Origin: Sphingobium lactosutens
GTDB lineage: Bacteria > Pseudomonadota > Alphaproteobacteria > Sphingomonadales > Sphingomonadaceae
Assembly: GCF_013393185.1 (NCBI RefSeq)
Contig: NZ_QJQX01000054.1
Span: 124,001-188,000, forward strand
Reading direction: 5' to 3'
DNA: 64,000 nt
Each line of letters opens with the position of its first letter. Positions within the stretch are counted from its first letter, which is position 1. The notes under the pieces are model-generated. The model was not told the origin of the DNA. It did no database searches and saw only the letters and a list, made by a program, of their open reading frames with translations. Below, one piece after another: positions 1-7,902 of the stretch. The position numbers and the translations under genes were made by a program.

Positions 1-45
1 ATCGAGCGCGTGGACACCCACAAGTCGCCGGAGACGGCGGCCTGA
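1..45 (+). CDS. rpsQ: 30S ribosomal protein S17, C-terminal end (partial)
   Basis: Only the last 14 codons are present, ending in TGA, and they read IERVDTHKSPETAA. S17 binds 16S rRNA in the small subunit. The call rests on its place directly upstream of rplN, which is the usual rpsQ-rplN order, and on the IERV tail, which fits the C-terminal strand of S17. The body of the protein lies outside the window, so sequence evidence is thin. Confidence 0.8.
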   Translation: MERVDTHKSPETAA

Positions 46-79
46 GGGAGGCTCTTTGAGCCTTTGAATTAAAATCGCG

Positions 80-159
80 GCGCGGGGCTGGCCTTTTCCT
101 CCGGGAAAGGGTACAGGCCCGCGCTTCGCGTAGAGTCAAAGGCTCGGTTCGAGTCTCTA
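80..159 (+). promoter_or_regulatory. Structured rpsQ-rplN intergenic leader with two stem-loops
   Basis: The 176-bp gap between rpsQ and rplN holds a compound hairpin. GCGCGGG (80-86) pairs with CCCGCGC (118-124), and CCTTT (92-96) pairs with AAAGG (106-110) inside it. A second structure follows: TAGAG (131-135) with CTCTA (155-159), enclosing CTCG (143-146) and CGAG (150-153). Most junctions in this ribosomal cluster are far shorter, so the gap is probably a regulatory leader or an RNA processing site. No U-tract follows, so it is not a simple terminator. Function is inferred. Confidence 0.5.
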
Positions 160-221
160 TGCACGAAATTCGGAACCGCCGGGAATTGTCCCGGTAGGCC
201 AAATAAGAAGGAACCGGATCC

Positions 222-590
222 ATGATCCAGATGCAATCCAATCTTGACGTCGCTGACAACAGCGGCGCCAAGCGCGTCCAGTGCATCAAGGTGCTGGGCG
301 GCTCGAAGCGTCGCTTCGCGAGCGTAGGCGACATCATCGTCGTCTCGATCAAGGAAGCTGCGCCTCGTGGCAAGGTGAAGAAGGGTGACGTGCATCGCGC
401 CGTCATCGTGCGCACCGCCAAGGACGTGCGTCGCGCTGATGGCAGCGTGATTCGCTTCGACGGCAATGCCGCTGTGCTCATCAACAAGAACGAGGAGCCG
501 ATCGGCACCCGTATCTTTGGCCCCGTCGTTCGCGAACTGCGCGCCAAGAAGCACATGAAGATCATCTCGCTTGCGCCTGAGGTGCTGTAA
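222..590 (+). CDS. rplN: 50S ribosomal protein L14
   Basis: L14 is a conserved large-subunit protein that binds 23S rRNA near the subunit interface. The 122 residues match the family length of 122-123. The family-typical N-terminus [17 protein letters not shown] and the [11 protein letters not shown] strand are both visible. An AAGGA-type ribosome-binding site lies upstream of the ATG. The stop codon shares one base with the rplX start (TAATG), so the two genes are translationally coupled. Confidence 0.98.
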   Translation: MIQMQSNLDVADNSGAKRVQCIKVLGGSKRRFASVGDIIVVSIKEAAPRGKVKKGDVHRAVIVRTAKDVRRADGSVIRFDGNAAVLINKNEEPIGTRIFGPVVRELRAKKHMKIISLAPEVL

Positions 591-901
591 TGAGCGCTGC
601 CAAGATCAAGAAGGGCGACAAGATCGTCGTCCTGGCCGGCAAGGACAAGGGCCGTACCGGCGCTGTTCTCCAGGTCCTGCCCAAGGAGGACCGCGTCCTC
701 GTCGAAGGCATCAACGTGCATGCGCGTCACCGCAAGCCCGATCAGGCCAACCCGCAGGGTGGCATCGATCGCAAGCCTGCGCCGCTGCACATTTCGAACG
801 TCGCTGTCGCCGACAAGGATGGCAAGCCGACCCGCGTCCGTTTCGAGGACCGCGACGGCAAGAAGGTCCGTGTCGCCGTCAAGTCCGGTGAGGTGCTGTA
901 A
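590..901 (+). CDS. rplX: 50S ribosomal protein L24
   Basis: L24 starts large-subunit assembly by binding the 5' part of 23S rRNA. It has 103 residues, the usual length. A KOW motif near the N-terminus ([18 protein letters not shown], about residues 6-23) is diagnostic. The gene overlaps both neighbours through TAATG junctions. The junctions at its start and end are identical over 19 bases, so reinitiation in both directions probably uses the same GAGGTG element. Confidence 0.98.
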   Translation: MSAAKIKKGDKIVVLAGKDKGRTGAVLQVLPKEDRVLVEGINVHARHRKPDQANPQGGIDRKPAPLHISNVAVADKDGKPTRVRFEDRDGKKVRVAVKSGEVL

Positions 902-1473
902 TGAGCGAGAAGTATATCCCGCGCTCGAAGGCGATCTACGACGCCGAAATCGCCAAGGCGATGACCGAGAAGTTCGGTTACAAGAACGTCATGGAAGTCC
1001 CCAAGATCGAAAAGATCGTGCTCAACATGGGCGTGGGCGAAGCGACCCAGGACAAGAAGAAGGTCACGCAGGCCGCCGAGGAAATGGAGCTGATTGCCGG
1101 TCAGAAGCCGGTCATCACCAAGGCTCGCAAGTCGATCGCGCAGTTCAAGCTGCGTGAAGGCATGCCGATCGGCGCCAAGGTCACGCTGCGCCGCGAGCGC
1201 ATGTATGAATTCCTGGACCGCCTGATCAACATCGCTCTGCCGCGCGTTCGCGACTTTCGTGGTCTGAACCCCAAGAGCTTCGATGGTCGTGGCAACTACG
1301 CCTTTGGCATCAAGGAACAGCTGATCTTCCCGGAAATCAGCTACGACAAGATCGACAAGGTGCGTGGCATGGACATCATCGTGACCACCACGGCGAAGAC
1401 GGACGATGAAGCGCGCGAACTGCTGCGCCTCTTCGGCTTCCCCTTCCCGCTCGAAGAGAAGCAGGCGGCCTGA
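901..1473 (+). CDS. rplE: 50S ribosomal protein L5
   Basis: L5 binds 5S rRNA and contacts the small subunit at the central protuberance. The 190 residues are slightly longer than the roughly 178 of E. coli, and the extra length is mostly at the N-terminus ([20 protein letters not shown]). Family motifs include [31 protein letters not shown] and [17 protein letters not shown]. The start overlaps the rplX stop. A 51-bp gap to rpsN follows. Confidence 0.98.
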   Translation: MSEKYIPRSKAIYDAEIAKAMTEKFGYKNVMEVPKIEKIVLNMGVGEATQDKKKVTQAAEEMELIAGQKPVITKARKSIAQFKLREGMPIGAKVTLRRERMYEFLDRLINIALPRVRDFRGLNPKSFDGRGNYAFGIKEQLIFPEISYDKIDKVRGMDIIVTTTAKTDDEARELLRLFGFPFPLEEKQAA

Positions 1474-1497
1474 TAGGCCCCGCTTCTCTCCCAAACG

Positions 1498-1525
1498 CTT
1501 AAGCTAAGGAAGAGAACTTAAGTCA
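1498..1525 (+). promoter_or_regulatory. Inverted repeat framing the rpsN ribosome-binding site
   Basis: CTTAAG occurs at 1498-1503 and again at 1517-1522. As a palindrome it can pair with itself across a 13-base loop, and that loop carries the rpsN Shine-Dalgarno bases (AAGGAAGAG). The second copy ends two bases before the ATG at 1525. A weak stem presenting the ribosome-binding site in its loop is possible. Function is inferred. Confidence 0.35.
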
Positions 1526-1830
1526 TGGCGAAACTGAGTTCGATCAACAAGAACGAGCGCCGCAAGAAGCTGGTGAAGAAATATGCCGGCCGCTATGCGA
1601 AGCTCAAGGCGATCGCGAATGATACCGCGGCCGACGACAGCGATCGTCTGATCGCGCGTCTGAAGATGGCGGAGATCCCCCGCAACGGCAATCCGACCCG
1701 CGTTCGGAATCGCTGCGAACTGACGGGGCGTCCCCGCGCTTACTACCGCAAATTCCGCCTCTGCCGCGTGCAGCTGCGTGATCTGGCCAACAAGGGCCTG
1801 ATCCCCGGCGTCACCAAGTCGAGCTGGTAA
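1525..1830 (+). CDS. rpsN: 30S ribosomal protein S14, zinc-free form
   Basis: S14 binds the head of 16S rRNA. With 101 residues this is the long form without zinc fingers. The conserved C-terminal segment [17 protein letters not shown] has a single Cys where the zinc-binding form carries CXXC pairs. The N-terminus [17 protein letters not shown] is typical of alphaproteobacteria. It sits between rplE and rpsH in the usual spc order and has AAGGAAGAG upstream. Confidence 0.98.
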   Translation: MAKLSSINKNERRKKLVKKYAGRYAKLKAIANDTAADDSDRLIARLKMAEIPRNGNPTRVRNRCELTGRPRAYYRKFRLCRVQLRDLANKGLIPGVTKSSW

Positions 1831-1842
1831 GGATCATTTGAG

Positions 1843-2238
1843 ATGGCATTGACCGATCCCCTGGGTGATATGCTCACCCGCATCCGCAACGGGCAGCAGG
1901 CGAAGAAGGACAGCGTTGTGTCCCCCGCGTCGAAGCTGCGTGCCCGCGTGCTCGACGTGCTGCAGCGCGAAGGCTATATCCGTGGTTATTCGGAAGAGAC
2001 CCTCGGCAAGCATCCCGGCCTGCGCATCGAGCTGAAATATTTCGAGGGCCAGCCGGCGATCAAGCATGTCGCCCGCGTGTCCAAGCCTGGCCGCCGCGTC
2101 TATTCGGGTTCCAAGGAACTGCCGGTGATCCGCAATGGCCTCGGCATCACCATTGTCTCGACGCCTCGCGGCGTTCTGTCCGACGCCGAAGCGCGTGAAC
2201 AGAATGTCGGCGGCGAAGTGCTGGCGGAGGTGTTCTGA
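1843..2238 (+). CDS. rpsH: 30S ribosomal protein S8
   Basis: S8 organises the central domain of 16S rRNA, and in E. coli it is the translational repressor of the spc operon. The 131 residues match the family. Family motifs are [14 protein letters not shown] at the N-terminus and [19 protein letters not shown] near the C-terminus. Its stop overlaps the rplF start (TGATG). If S8 autoregulates here, the structured gap upstream of rplN would be worth testing as a target. That is inference. Confidence 0.98.
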   Translation: MALTDPLGDMLTRIRNGQQAKKDSVVSPASKLRARVLDVLQREGYIRGYSEETLGKHPGLRIELKYFEGQPAIKHVARVSKPGRRVYSGSKELPVIRNGLGITIVSTPRGVLSDAEAREQNVGGEVLAEVF

Positions 2239-2771
2239 TGAGCCGTACTGGTAAAAAGCCGGTTGCCGTCCCCGCGGGCGTCACCGCTGCCATCGCCGAC
2301 GGTCAGCTGTCGGTGAAGGGGCCTAAGGGCACCCTGTCGCTGCCGCTGGCTGACGAAGTCACCTACAGCGTCGAAGACGGCGTGATCGCGGTGAAGCCTG
2401 CCAATGACAGCAAGCGCGCCCGCGCTTTCTGGGGCATGCAGCGCACCCTGATCGCCAACCTGATCACCGGCGTGACCGAGGGCTTCTCGAAGAAGCTGCT
2501 CATCACCGGTGTCGGCTACCGCGCCAACTCGCAGGGCAAGACCCTGAAGCTGCAGCTCGGTTATTCGCACGACGTCGATTTCGAGATTCCGGAAGGCATC
2601 GAGATCAAGACCCCGGATAACACCACGGTCGAGATCACCGGCATCGACAAGCAGAAGGTGGGTCAGGTTGCCGCCGAGATCCGCCGCTGGCGCAAGCCCG
2701 AACCCTATAAGGGCAAGGGTATCAAGTACGCCGGCGAGTTCATCTTCCGCAAGGAAGGGAAGAAGAAGTAA
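2238..2771 (+). CDS. rplF: 50S ribosomal protein L6
   Basis: L6 binds 23S rRNA near the GTPase-associated centre. The 177 residues match the family. The sequence [17 protein letters not shown] and the C-terminal [16 protein letters not shown] motif are characteristic. It is coupled to rpsH by a TGATG overlap. A single base separates its stop from the rplR ATG. Confidence 0.98.
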   Translation: MSRTGKKPVAVPAGVTAAIADGQLSVKGPKGTLSLPLADEVTYSVEDGVIAVKPANDSKRARAFWGMQRTLIANLITGVTEGFSKKLLITGVGYRANSQGKTLKLQLGYSHDVDFEIPEGIEIKTPDNTTVEITGIDKQKVGQVAAEIRRWRKPEPYKGKGIKYAGEFIFRKEGKKK

Positions 2772-2772
2772 G

Positions 2773-3138
2773 ATGGCTAAGCTTTCCCTCTTCGCGCGGC
2801 GTCGTCGCCGCGTCCGCACCGCGCTCAAGGCCGTCGCGGGCCACAAGCCCCGCCTCAGCGTCCATCGTTCGGGTCGTCACATCTACGCCCAGGTCATTGA
2901 CGACGTCGCCGGCAAGACCGTCGCGTCGGCTTCGACCCTGGACAAGGATACCGGTTCGAAGGCGCTGGGCAAGACTGGCGCCAGCGCCGAAGCCGCTGCC
3001 GATGTCGGCAAGCGCGTCGCCGCTGCGGCGACCGCCGCCGGCGTCACCCGGGTCGTGTTCGACCGTGGTGGCTTCCTGTTCCATGGCCGCGTCAAGGCGC
3101 TGGCCGATGCCGCCCGTGAAGGCGGGCTGGAGTTCTGA
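2773..3138 (+). CDS. rplR: 50S ribosomal protein L18
   Basis: L18 binds 5S rRNA and brings it to the large subunit. The ATG at 2773, one base after the rplF stop, gives 121 residues, the normal length. An upstream in-frame start at 2668 would only add rplF shadow sequence. Motifs include [20 protein letters not shown] and [20 protein letters not shown]. It sits between rplF and rpsE as expected. Confidence 0.97.
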   Translation: MAKLSLFARRRRRVRTALKAVAGHKPRLSVHRSGRHIYAQVIDDVAGKTVASASTLDKDTGSKALGKTGASAEAAADVGKRVAAAATAAGVTRVVFDRGGFLFHGRVKALADAAREGGLEF

Positions 3139-3140
3139 TC

Positions 3141-3857
3141 ATGGCTGACGAAAACACCAACGAAGTCGTCGCGCCCGTCGAGGGCGCCGAGGCGGCACCG
3201 ACCGAAGGTCGTGGTCCCGGCCGTGGCCGTGGCAACCGCGGCGGCGGCGATCGCAACCGTGGCGATCGCGGTGGCCGTGGCCGTCGCGACGATCGTCGCG
3301 GCAACCGCGACGAGGAGCAGGGCGAGGAGCTGATCGAGAAGCTGGTTCACATCAACCGCGTCTCGAAGACCGTCAAGGGCGGTAAGCGCTTCGGTTTCGC
3401 TGCTCTCGTCGTCGTCGGCGACGGCAAGGGCCGTGCGGGCTTCGGCCATGGCAAGGCGCGCGAAGTGCCCGAAGCCATCAGCAAGGCGACGGCCGCTGCC
3501 AAGAAGGCAATGGTTCGCGTCCCGCTGAAGGAAGGCCGCACCCTGCATCATGACGGGCTCGGCCACTTCGGCGCCGGCAAGGTGACTGTTCGTTCGGCTC
3601 CGGCCGGTACGGGCATCATCGCCGGTGGTCCGATGCGCGCCGTGTTCGAAAGCCTCGGCGTCGCTGACGTCGTGACCAAGTCGAACGGCACGTCGAACCC
3701 CTATAACATGATCCGTGCGACCTTCGCGGCGCTGGGCGAACAGACCAGCCCCAAGTCGGTGGCGCAGCGTCGTGGTAAGAAGGTCGCCGACCTTCTGCGT
3801 CGCGGTGGCGCCTCGGTCGAAGTCGCTGCGGCTGACGCCGAAGCGATTGTGGAGTAA
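3141..3857 (+). CDS. rpsE: 30S ribosomal protein S5 with an RG-rich N-terminal extension
   Basis: S5 lies at the mRNA entry side of the 30S subunit and influences decoding accuracy. The core starts near residue 66 ([19 protein letters not shown]) and contains the double-stranded RNA-binding domain and the typical [13 protein letters not shown] segment. At 238 residues it is about 70 longer than E. coli S5 (166). The extra N-terminus is first acidic and alanine-rich, then an RGG/DR-rich tract at about residues 27-58. The ATG lies 3 bases after the rplR stop, so the extension belongs to the same frame and start. Confidence 0.97.
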   Translation: MADENTNEVVAPVEGAEAAPTEGRGPGRGRGNRGGGDRNRGDRGGRGRRDDRRGNRDEEQGEELIEKLVHINRVSKTVKGGKRFGFAALVVVGDGKGRAGFGHGKAREVPEAISKATAAAKKAMVRVPLKEGRTLHHDGLGHFGAGKVTVRSAPAGTGIIAGGPMRAVFESLGVADVVTKSNGTSNPYNMIRATFAALGEQTSPKSVAQRRGKKVADLLRRGGASVEVAAADAEAIVE

Positions 3858-3862
3858 GCGAC

Positions 3863-4042
3863 ATGGCGAAAATCAAGATCAAGCAGATCGGTTCGCCGAT
3901 CCGTCGCCCCGAAGCCCAGAAGAAGATTCTGATCGGCCTCGGCCTTGGCAAGATGAACCGCGTGGTGGAGCTGGAAGACACTGCGGAAGTCCGCGGCGCC
4001 ATCGCCAAGCTGCCACACATGGTGGCCGTGGTCGAAGGCTGA
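3863..4042 (+). CDS. rpmD: 50S ribosomal protein L30
   Basis: This short gene encodes 59 residues beginning [20 protein letters not shown]. It has the L30 core ([18 protein letters not shown]) and ends [13 protein letters not shown]30 is a small non-essential protein of the large subunit. It follows rpsE by 5 bases, as in other bacteria. A strong intrinsic terminator begins 28 bases after its stop. Confidence 0.97.
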   Translation: MAKIKIKQIGSPIRRPEAQKKILIGLGLGKMNRVVELEDTAEVRGAIAKLPHMVAVVEG

Positions 4043-4303
4043 GTCCTTCGATCCATCGATATGAAGCGAGAGAGGGGGAAACCCCTCTTTCGTTTTTTTC
4101 AGAGGCGCGCTATGCGCGCGCTTCTGAAAATCCCAGCGGAGTCTGGGATCGCATGCCGGATGGCAGTCCTTTCGAGGAGACCCCCGGCAGGATGATTTCC
4201 GCAAGGAAGCATCCGGTTCAACCCGGCCCCAGCCTTCGCTGGGGCTCCGGTTCGATCCGTGAGGATCGAACCTCCGCGCGACAAAAGCGAAAGCGAGTGC
4301 ATT
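4043..4303 (+). promoter_or_regulatory. rpmD-rplO intergenic region: cluster of stem-loops
   Basis: After the terminator at 4071-4099 at least five more hairpins follow. A 15-bp stem (4096-4110 with 4116-4130, one G-U pair) has a TATGC loop. ATCCCAG/CTGGGAT (4130-4136, 4143-4149) is next. A GCAA-capped stem lies at 4190-4214, followed by a perfect 8-bp stem GCCCCAGC/GCTGGGGC (4226-4233, 4238-4245) and a perfect 10-bp stem GGTTCGATCC/GGATCGAACC (4249-4258, 4263-4272). TGCCGG/CCGGCA can also pair around 4153-4190. No coding sequence is supported here. It may be a structured leader for rplO-secY-adk or a cluster of palindromic repeats. Confidence 0.75.
4071..4099 (+). terminator. Intrinsic terminator inside the ribosomal operon, after rpmD
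   Basis: AGAGGGG (4071-4077) pairs perfectly with CCCCTCT (4082-4088) around a GAAA loop, followed by TTCG and seven T residues (4093-4099). This is a textbook rho-independent terminator. It lies between rpmD and rplO, which are normally co-transcribed, so it probably ends or attenuates transcription before rplO-secY-adk. Confidence 0.85.
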
Positions 4304-4840
4304 ATGACCAAGCTTAACGAACTCAATGACAATGCCGGCGCCCGCAAGGGCCGCATGCGCGTCGGCCGTGGTATCGGCTCGGGCAAGGGCAAGACCGCCG
4401 GTCGCGGCCAGAAGGGTGCGAAGGCGCGTTCGGGCGTCAGCATCAACGGCTTCGAGGGTGGCCAGATGCCGCTCCACATGCGCATCCCGAAGCGCGGCTT
4501 CAACAACATCTTCGCCAAGGATTACGCGATCGTGAACCTGGGTGAAGTGCAGAAGGCGATCGACAGCGGCAAGCTGGACGCCAACGCGACTGTCGACCAG
4601 GCTGCGCTGAACGCCGCCAACCTGACGCGCGGTGGTAAGGACGGCGTCCGTCTGCTCGCCAAGGGCGAACTGACCGCGAAGGTCAGCTTCCTGGTTGCTG
4701 GCGCCTCGAAGAGCGCTGTCGAAGCGGTCGAAAAGGCCGGTGGCAAGGTCGACGTGATCGAAGTCGTTCCGGCTGCCGAGAAGGCCAAGGCGAAGAAGGG
4801 CACCGCCCTTGCCGCCAAGAAGGCCGCAGCGAAGGCCTGA
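4304..4840 (+). CDS. rplO: 50S ribosomal protein L15
   Basis: L15 is a late-assembly protein of the large subunit. The ATG at 4304 gives 178 residues beginning [20 protein letters not shown], the conserved L15 start. The glycine/arginine-rich [17 protein letters not shown] segment and [18 protein letters not shown] motif follow. The C-terminus carries an Ala/Lys-rich tail ([17 protein letters not shown]) that lengthens the protein beyond E. coli L15 (144). The ribosome-binding site is weak, and the gene is separated from rpmD by the structured region. Confidence 0.97.
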   Translation: MTKLNELNDNAGARKGRMRVGRGIGSGKGKTAGRGQKGAKARSGVSINGFEGGQMPLHMRIPKRGFNNIFAKDYAIVNLGEVQKAIDSGKLDANATVDQAALNAANLTRGGKDGVRLLAKGELTAKVSFLVAGASKSAVEAVEKAGGKVDVIEVVPAAEKAKAKKGTALAAKKAAAKA

Positions 4841-4867
4841 TTTCGGCTTTCCCAGTCTTGCAAGCAT

Positions 4868-4899
4868 GACCCCGCTGCCCGATATGGGTCGGCGGGGTC
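4868..4899 (+). terminator. Stem-loop after rplO
   Basis: GACCCCGC (4868-4875) pairs with GCGGGGTC (4892-4899), with further pairing of CCC and GGG inside. There is no clear U-tract, so it may be a weak terminator, a processing site or an mRNA stabiliser between rplO and secY. The rest of the 286-bp rplO-secY gap shows no gene I can support. Confidence 0.5.
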
Positions 4900-5126
4900 T
4901 TGTGCATCGGGGGACGCTGTTCGTCGCTTTGCGCGTTTTCGGGGGGATGGCATAGCGCCCGCCGCGGAAATCGCGCAGAGAAAACCGGGCTTCGATCTGA
5001 CGAAATAGGTCAGGATGAAACCCGGACGATGATTCCCGGTTCGACAGCGCCCCATGTCCCCGTTAAGGGGATTCCGATTCCGGCCCGTATCGCATTCGGG
5101 CAAGAGTGATTTGAAGGGCAGCCACC

Positions 5127-6491
5127 ATGGCATCGAGAGCCGACCAGCTCGCATCCAATCTCAGCCTCGCGAAATTCAGCCAGGCGACCGACCTCAAGAA
5201 GCGCCTGTGGTTCACGCTCGGCGCGCTGATCGTCTTCCGCTTCCTGAGCTTCGTGCCGCTGCCGGGCGTCGATCCGACCGCGCTGTCGCAGCTCTACAGC
5301 CAGACCAATGGCGGCATCCTCGACATCTTCAACACCTTCTCGGGTGGTTCGCTGTCGCGCATGAGCCTGATCGCGCTCGGCGTCATGCCCTATATCACCG
5401 CGTCGATCGTGGTGCAGCTCGGCGCCTCCCTCTCGCCCCAACTGGCGGCGATCAAGAAGGAAGGCGAAAGCGGCCGCAAGAAGCTGAACCAGTATACCCG
5501 CTACGGCACGGTCGGCCTGACCGCGGTGCAGGGCTATTTCATCGCCGTCGGTCTTGAAAGCTTCGGCGCCCAGTCGGGCGTTGCCGCCGTGATCGAACCT
5601 GGCCTGCTGTTCCGCCTGACCGCCGTCGTCTCGCTGATCGGCGGCACCATGTTCCTGATGTGGCTGGGTGAACAGATCACCTCGCGCGGCATCGGCAACG
5701 GCGTGTCGCTTATCATCATGGCGGGCATCGTCGCACAGTTGCCGGTCACGCTCAGCAACCTGTTCAAGTCGGGCCGCGAAGGCTCGATCTCCGGCTTGTT
5801 GATCATGCTGATCATCATTCTGGCCTTCGGCCTGATCGCGCTGATCTGCTTCATGGAGCGTGCCCAGCGCCGCGTGCTGATCCAATATCCCAAGCGCCAG
5901 ACGCGCCAGGGCCTGATGCAGGCCGACCGCAGCCACCTGCCGCTCAAGGTCAACACCGCCGGCGTCATTCCGCCGATCTTCGCGTCGTCGCTGCTGCTGA
6001 TGCCGCTCACCATCTCGCAGTTCGCCGGGCAGACGGTCGCGGGTGAGAGCAAGTGGGGCGATTTCGTCCTGTCGCTCAACCAGTATCTGTCGCACGGCAG
6101 CCCGGTCTACATGGCGCTTTATGGCCTGGGCATCGTCTTCTTCTGCTTCTTCTACACCGCCGTGGTGTTCAATCCGGAAGAGACGGCCGACAATCTGAAG
6201 CGCAATGGCGGGTTCATCCCCGGCATCCGTCCGGGCAAGAATACCGAAAATTATCTCGACTATGTGCTGACGCGCATCACCGTCATCGGCGCGGCCTATC
6301 TGGCCTTCATCTGCCTGGTGCCGGAATTCGCGATCGCACGGGCGGGCATCCCCTTCTACCTTGGTGGGACTAGCCTGCTGATCGTCGTCAATGTTACGGT
6401 CGATACCGTGACCCAGATTCAGAGCCATCTGCTCGCCCATCAATATGGCGATCTGATCAAGAAGGCGAAGCTGAAGGGACGCCTGCGCTGA
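5127..6491 (+). CDS. secY: Protein translocase subunit SecY
   Basis: SecY is the pore of the SecYEG channel that moves proteins across or into the inner membrane. The 454 residues have ten predicted transmembrane helices. Recognisable features are FVPLPGVDP near the N-terminus, the plug region with GGSLSRMSLIALGVMPYI, ERAQRRVLIQYPKRQ in a cytoplasmic loop and FNPEETADNLKRNGGFIPGI. It lies between rplO and adk as usual, with a GAAGGGCAG-type ribosome-binding site. Confidence 0.98.
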   Translation: MASRADQLASNLSLAKFSQATDLKKRLWFTLGALIVFRFLSFVPLPGVDPTALSQLYSQTNGGILDIFNTFSGGSLSRMSLIALGVMPYITASIVVQLGASLSPQLAAIKKEGESGRKKLNQYTRYGTVGLTAVQGYFIAVGLESFGAQSGVAAVIEPGLLFRLTAVVSLIGGTMFLMWLGEQITSRGIGNGVSLIIMAGIVAQLPVTLSNLFKSGREGSISGLLIMLIIILAFGLIALICFMERAQRRVLIQYPKRQTRQGLMQADRSHLPLKVNTAGVIPPIFASSLLLMPLTISQFAGQTVAGESKWGDFVLSLNQYLSHGSPVYMALYGLGIVFFCFFYTAVVFNPEETADNLKRNGGFIPGIRPGKNTENYLDYVLTRITVIGAAYLAFICLVPEFAIARAGIPFYLGGTSLLIVVNVTVDTVTQIQSHLLAHQYGDLIKKAKLKGRLR

Positions 6492-6541
6492 GGGGCGCAG
6501 GCATGCGATAAAAGCGCAAGACTAAGGGGAGTGTGCGCATC

Positions 6542-7198
6542 ATGAATATCATTCTGCTTGGCCCTCCGGGCGCCGGTAAGGGAACCCAGGCAACCCGGCT
6601 GGTCGACAGCCGAGGCATGGTGCAGCTGTCGACGGGGGACATGCTCCGCGCGGCGGTAAAGGCCGGGACGCCGGTGGGCCTCCAGGCCAAGGCGCTGATG
6701 GAATCCGGTGCGCTGGTGCCCGATGAAGTCGTGTCGGGCATCATCGGCGAGGCGCTGGATGCGCTGGCGCCGGAAACCGGGGTGATCTTCGACGGCTACC
6801 CGCGCACCGAGGCGCAGGCCCATTCGCTCGATACCATCCTGTCGGACCGCAGCCGCACGCTCGATCATGTGATCGAACTGGACGTGAATGAGGACGCGCT
6901 GGTCGAGCGCATCACGGGTCGCTTCACCTGCGCGAATTGCGGCGCTGGCTATCATGACAGCTTCAAGCAGCCCAAGGTCGAGGGTGAGTGCGACAAGTGC
7001 CACGGGCATGAGTTCAAGCGCCGTCCCGACGACAATGAGGAAACGGTGCGCACCCGCATGGCCGAATATCGCGCCAAGACCGCGCCGATTCTGCCGATCT
7101 ATGAGGCGCGCGGCATCGTGTCGCGGGTCGACGGCATGGCGGGCATGGACGATGTGACCGTCGCCATCGCCGCCATCTTGGACGGCGGCGCGGCCTGA
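6542..7198 (+). CDS. adk: Adenylate kinase with a zinc-type LID
   Basis: It interconverts ATP + AMP and 2 ADP in the cytoplasm. The P-loop GPPGAGKGT is at residues 7-15. The LID holds four cysteines (130, 133, 150, 153 in CANC...CDKC), which indicates a structural zinc site of the long-form enzyme. I chose the ATG at 6542 because family members begin MNIILLGPPGAGKGTQ; a GTG at 6533 would add three residues. AAGGGGAG lies upstream. It ends the spc-secY-adk block, and rpsM, usually next, is not here. Confidence 0.97.
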   Translation: MNIILLGPPGAGKGTQATRLVDSRGMVQLSTGDMLRAAVKAGTPVGLQAKALMESGALVPDEVVSGIIGEALDALAPETGVIFDGYPRTEAQAHSLDTILSDRSRTLDHVIELDVNEDALVERITGRFTCANCGAGYHDSFKQPKVEGECDKCHGHEFKRRPDDNEETVRTRMAEYRAKTAPILPIYEARGIVSRVDGMAGMDDVTVAIAAILDGGAA

Positions 7199-7231
7199 GC
7201 TAATCTGTCTCCTGGAAGAGGGGAGGCGGAT

Positions 7232-7768
7232 ATGCGGATTTTCGGGTTACTGGCATGGGCTGGTGCGGCGATGGCCGCGCCGGCCCATTGCGCTGTTACG
7301 GGTACGAGCGAACAGGGCTTTGCGATCGAGAGCAGTGTCGAGATCGCCGCGAGCGGGGACGCGGTCTATGCCTTGCTGGCCGAGCCGGGCCGCTGGTGGA
7401 GCGACGCCCACAGCTATAGCGGCGATTCGGCCAATATGACGATCGACGCCCGCGCGGGGGGCTGTTTCTGCGAGACGATCCCGTCCAAGGCGGGCGTGCC
7501 GGGGGCGATAGAGCATGGACGGGTCATCTATGCGGTTCCGGGTCGGCAATTGCGGCTATCGGCAGCACTGGGACCGCTACAGGCTGAAGGCGCGACCGGG
7601 GCGCTCGACTTCACGATCGCGCCGTCGGGGAAGGGGGTAAAGGTCGTGATGACCTATGTCGTCGGCGGCTATCTGCGCGCCGGGCCGGCGGCGCTGGCGC
7701 CGATGGTCGACCAGGTGCTGGGGGAACAGCTTGCCGGGCTGAAGCGGGCGGCCGAATCGCCCCGCTGA
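7232..7768 (+). CDS. Secreted SRPBCC-family (polyketide cyclase/START-like) protein
   Basis: The 178-residue product starts with a likely signal peptide (MRIFGLLAWAGAAMAAPAHC). The body resembles the SRPBCC fold: ESSVEIAASGDAVYALLAEPGRWWS is the typical first strand and helices, and a long C-terminal helix (LAPMVDQVLGEQLAGLKRAAE) follows. Such proteins bind hydrophobic ligands in a helix-grip pocket, but the ligand cannot be read from the sequence. It starts 33 bases after adk and may be read from the same transcript. Confidence 0.7.
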   Translation: MRIFGLLAWAGAAMAAPAHCAVTGTSEQGFAIESSVEIAASGDAVYALLAEPGRWWSDAHSYSGDSANMTIDARAGGCFCETIPSKAGVPGAIEHGRVIYAVPGRQLRLSAALGPLQAEGATGALDFTIAPSGKGVKVVMTYVVGGYLRAGPAALAPMVDQVLGEQLAGLKRAAESPR

Positions 7769-7902
7769 GTCCCCGTCCGATCCGTATCGGCGGCCGCATA
7801 TTGTCTCAATCTGGCAAGGAAACAGCAAAGTTGGCGGATTTCCGTGCCGCCGTTAACCATGTTCCTACCAGATTCGTTGCTGCGCTGTTGCTATGAAGGC
7901 CT

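Noticed and set aside
147..160. A GGTTCGAGTC T-arm-like sequence, and a similar one at 4249
   Set aside because: No acceptor stem, anticodon arm or CCA end can be built around either, so they are not tRNA genes.
5010..6443. A 477-codon minus-strand open frame across secY
   Set aside because: It lies antisense to an unambiguous SecY and shows His/Asp/Arg-rich shadow composition without homology.
7199..7231. Matching repeats at the two presumed inversion breakpoints
   Set aside because: Only short matches such as TAATCT...CTCCTG occur near 7201 and 40408, not enough to claim a recombination site.
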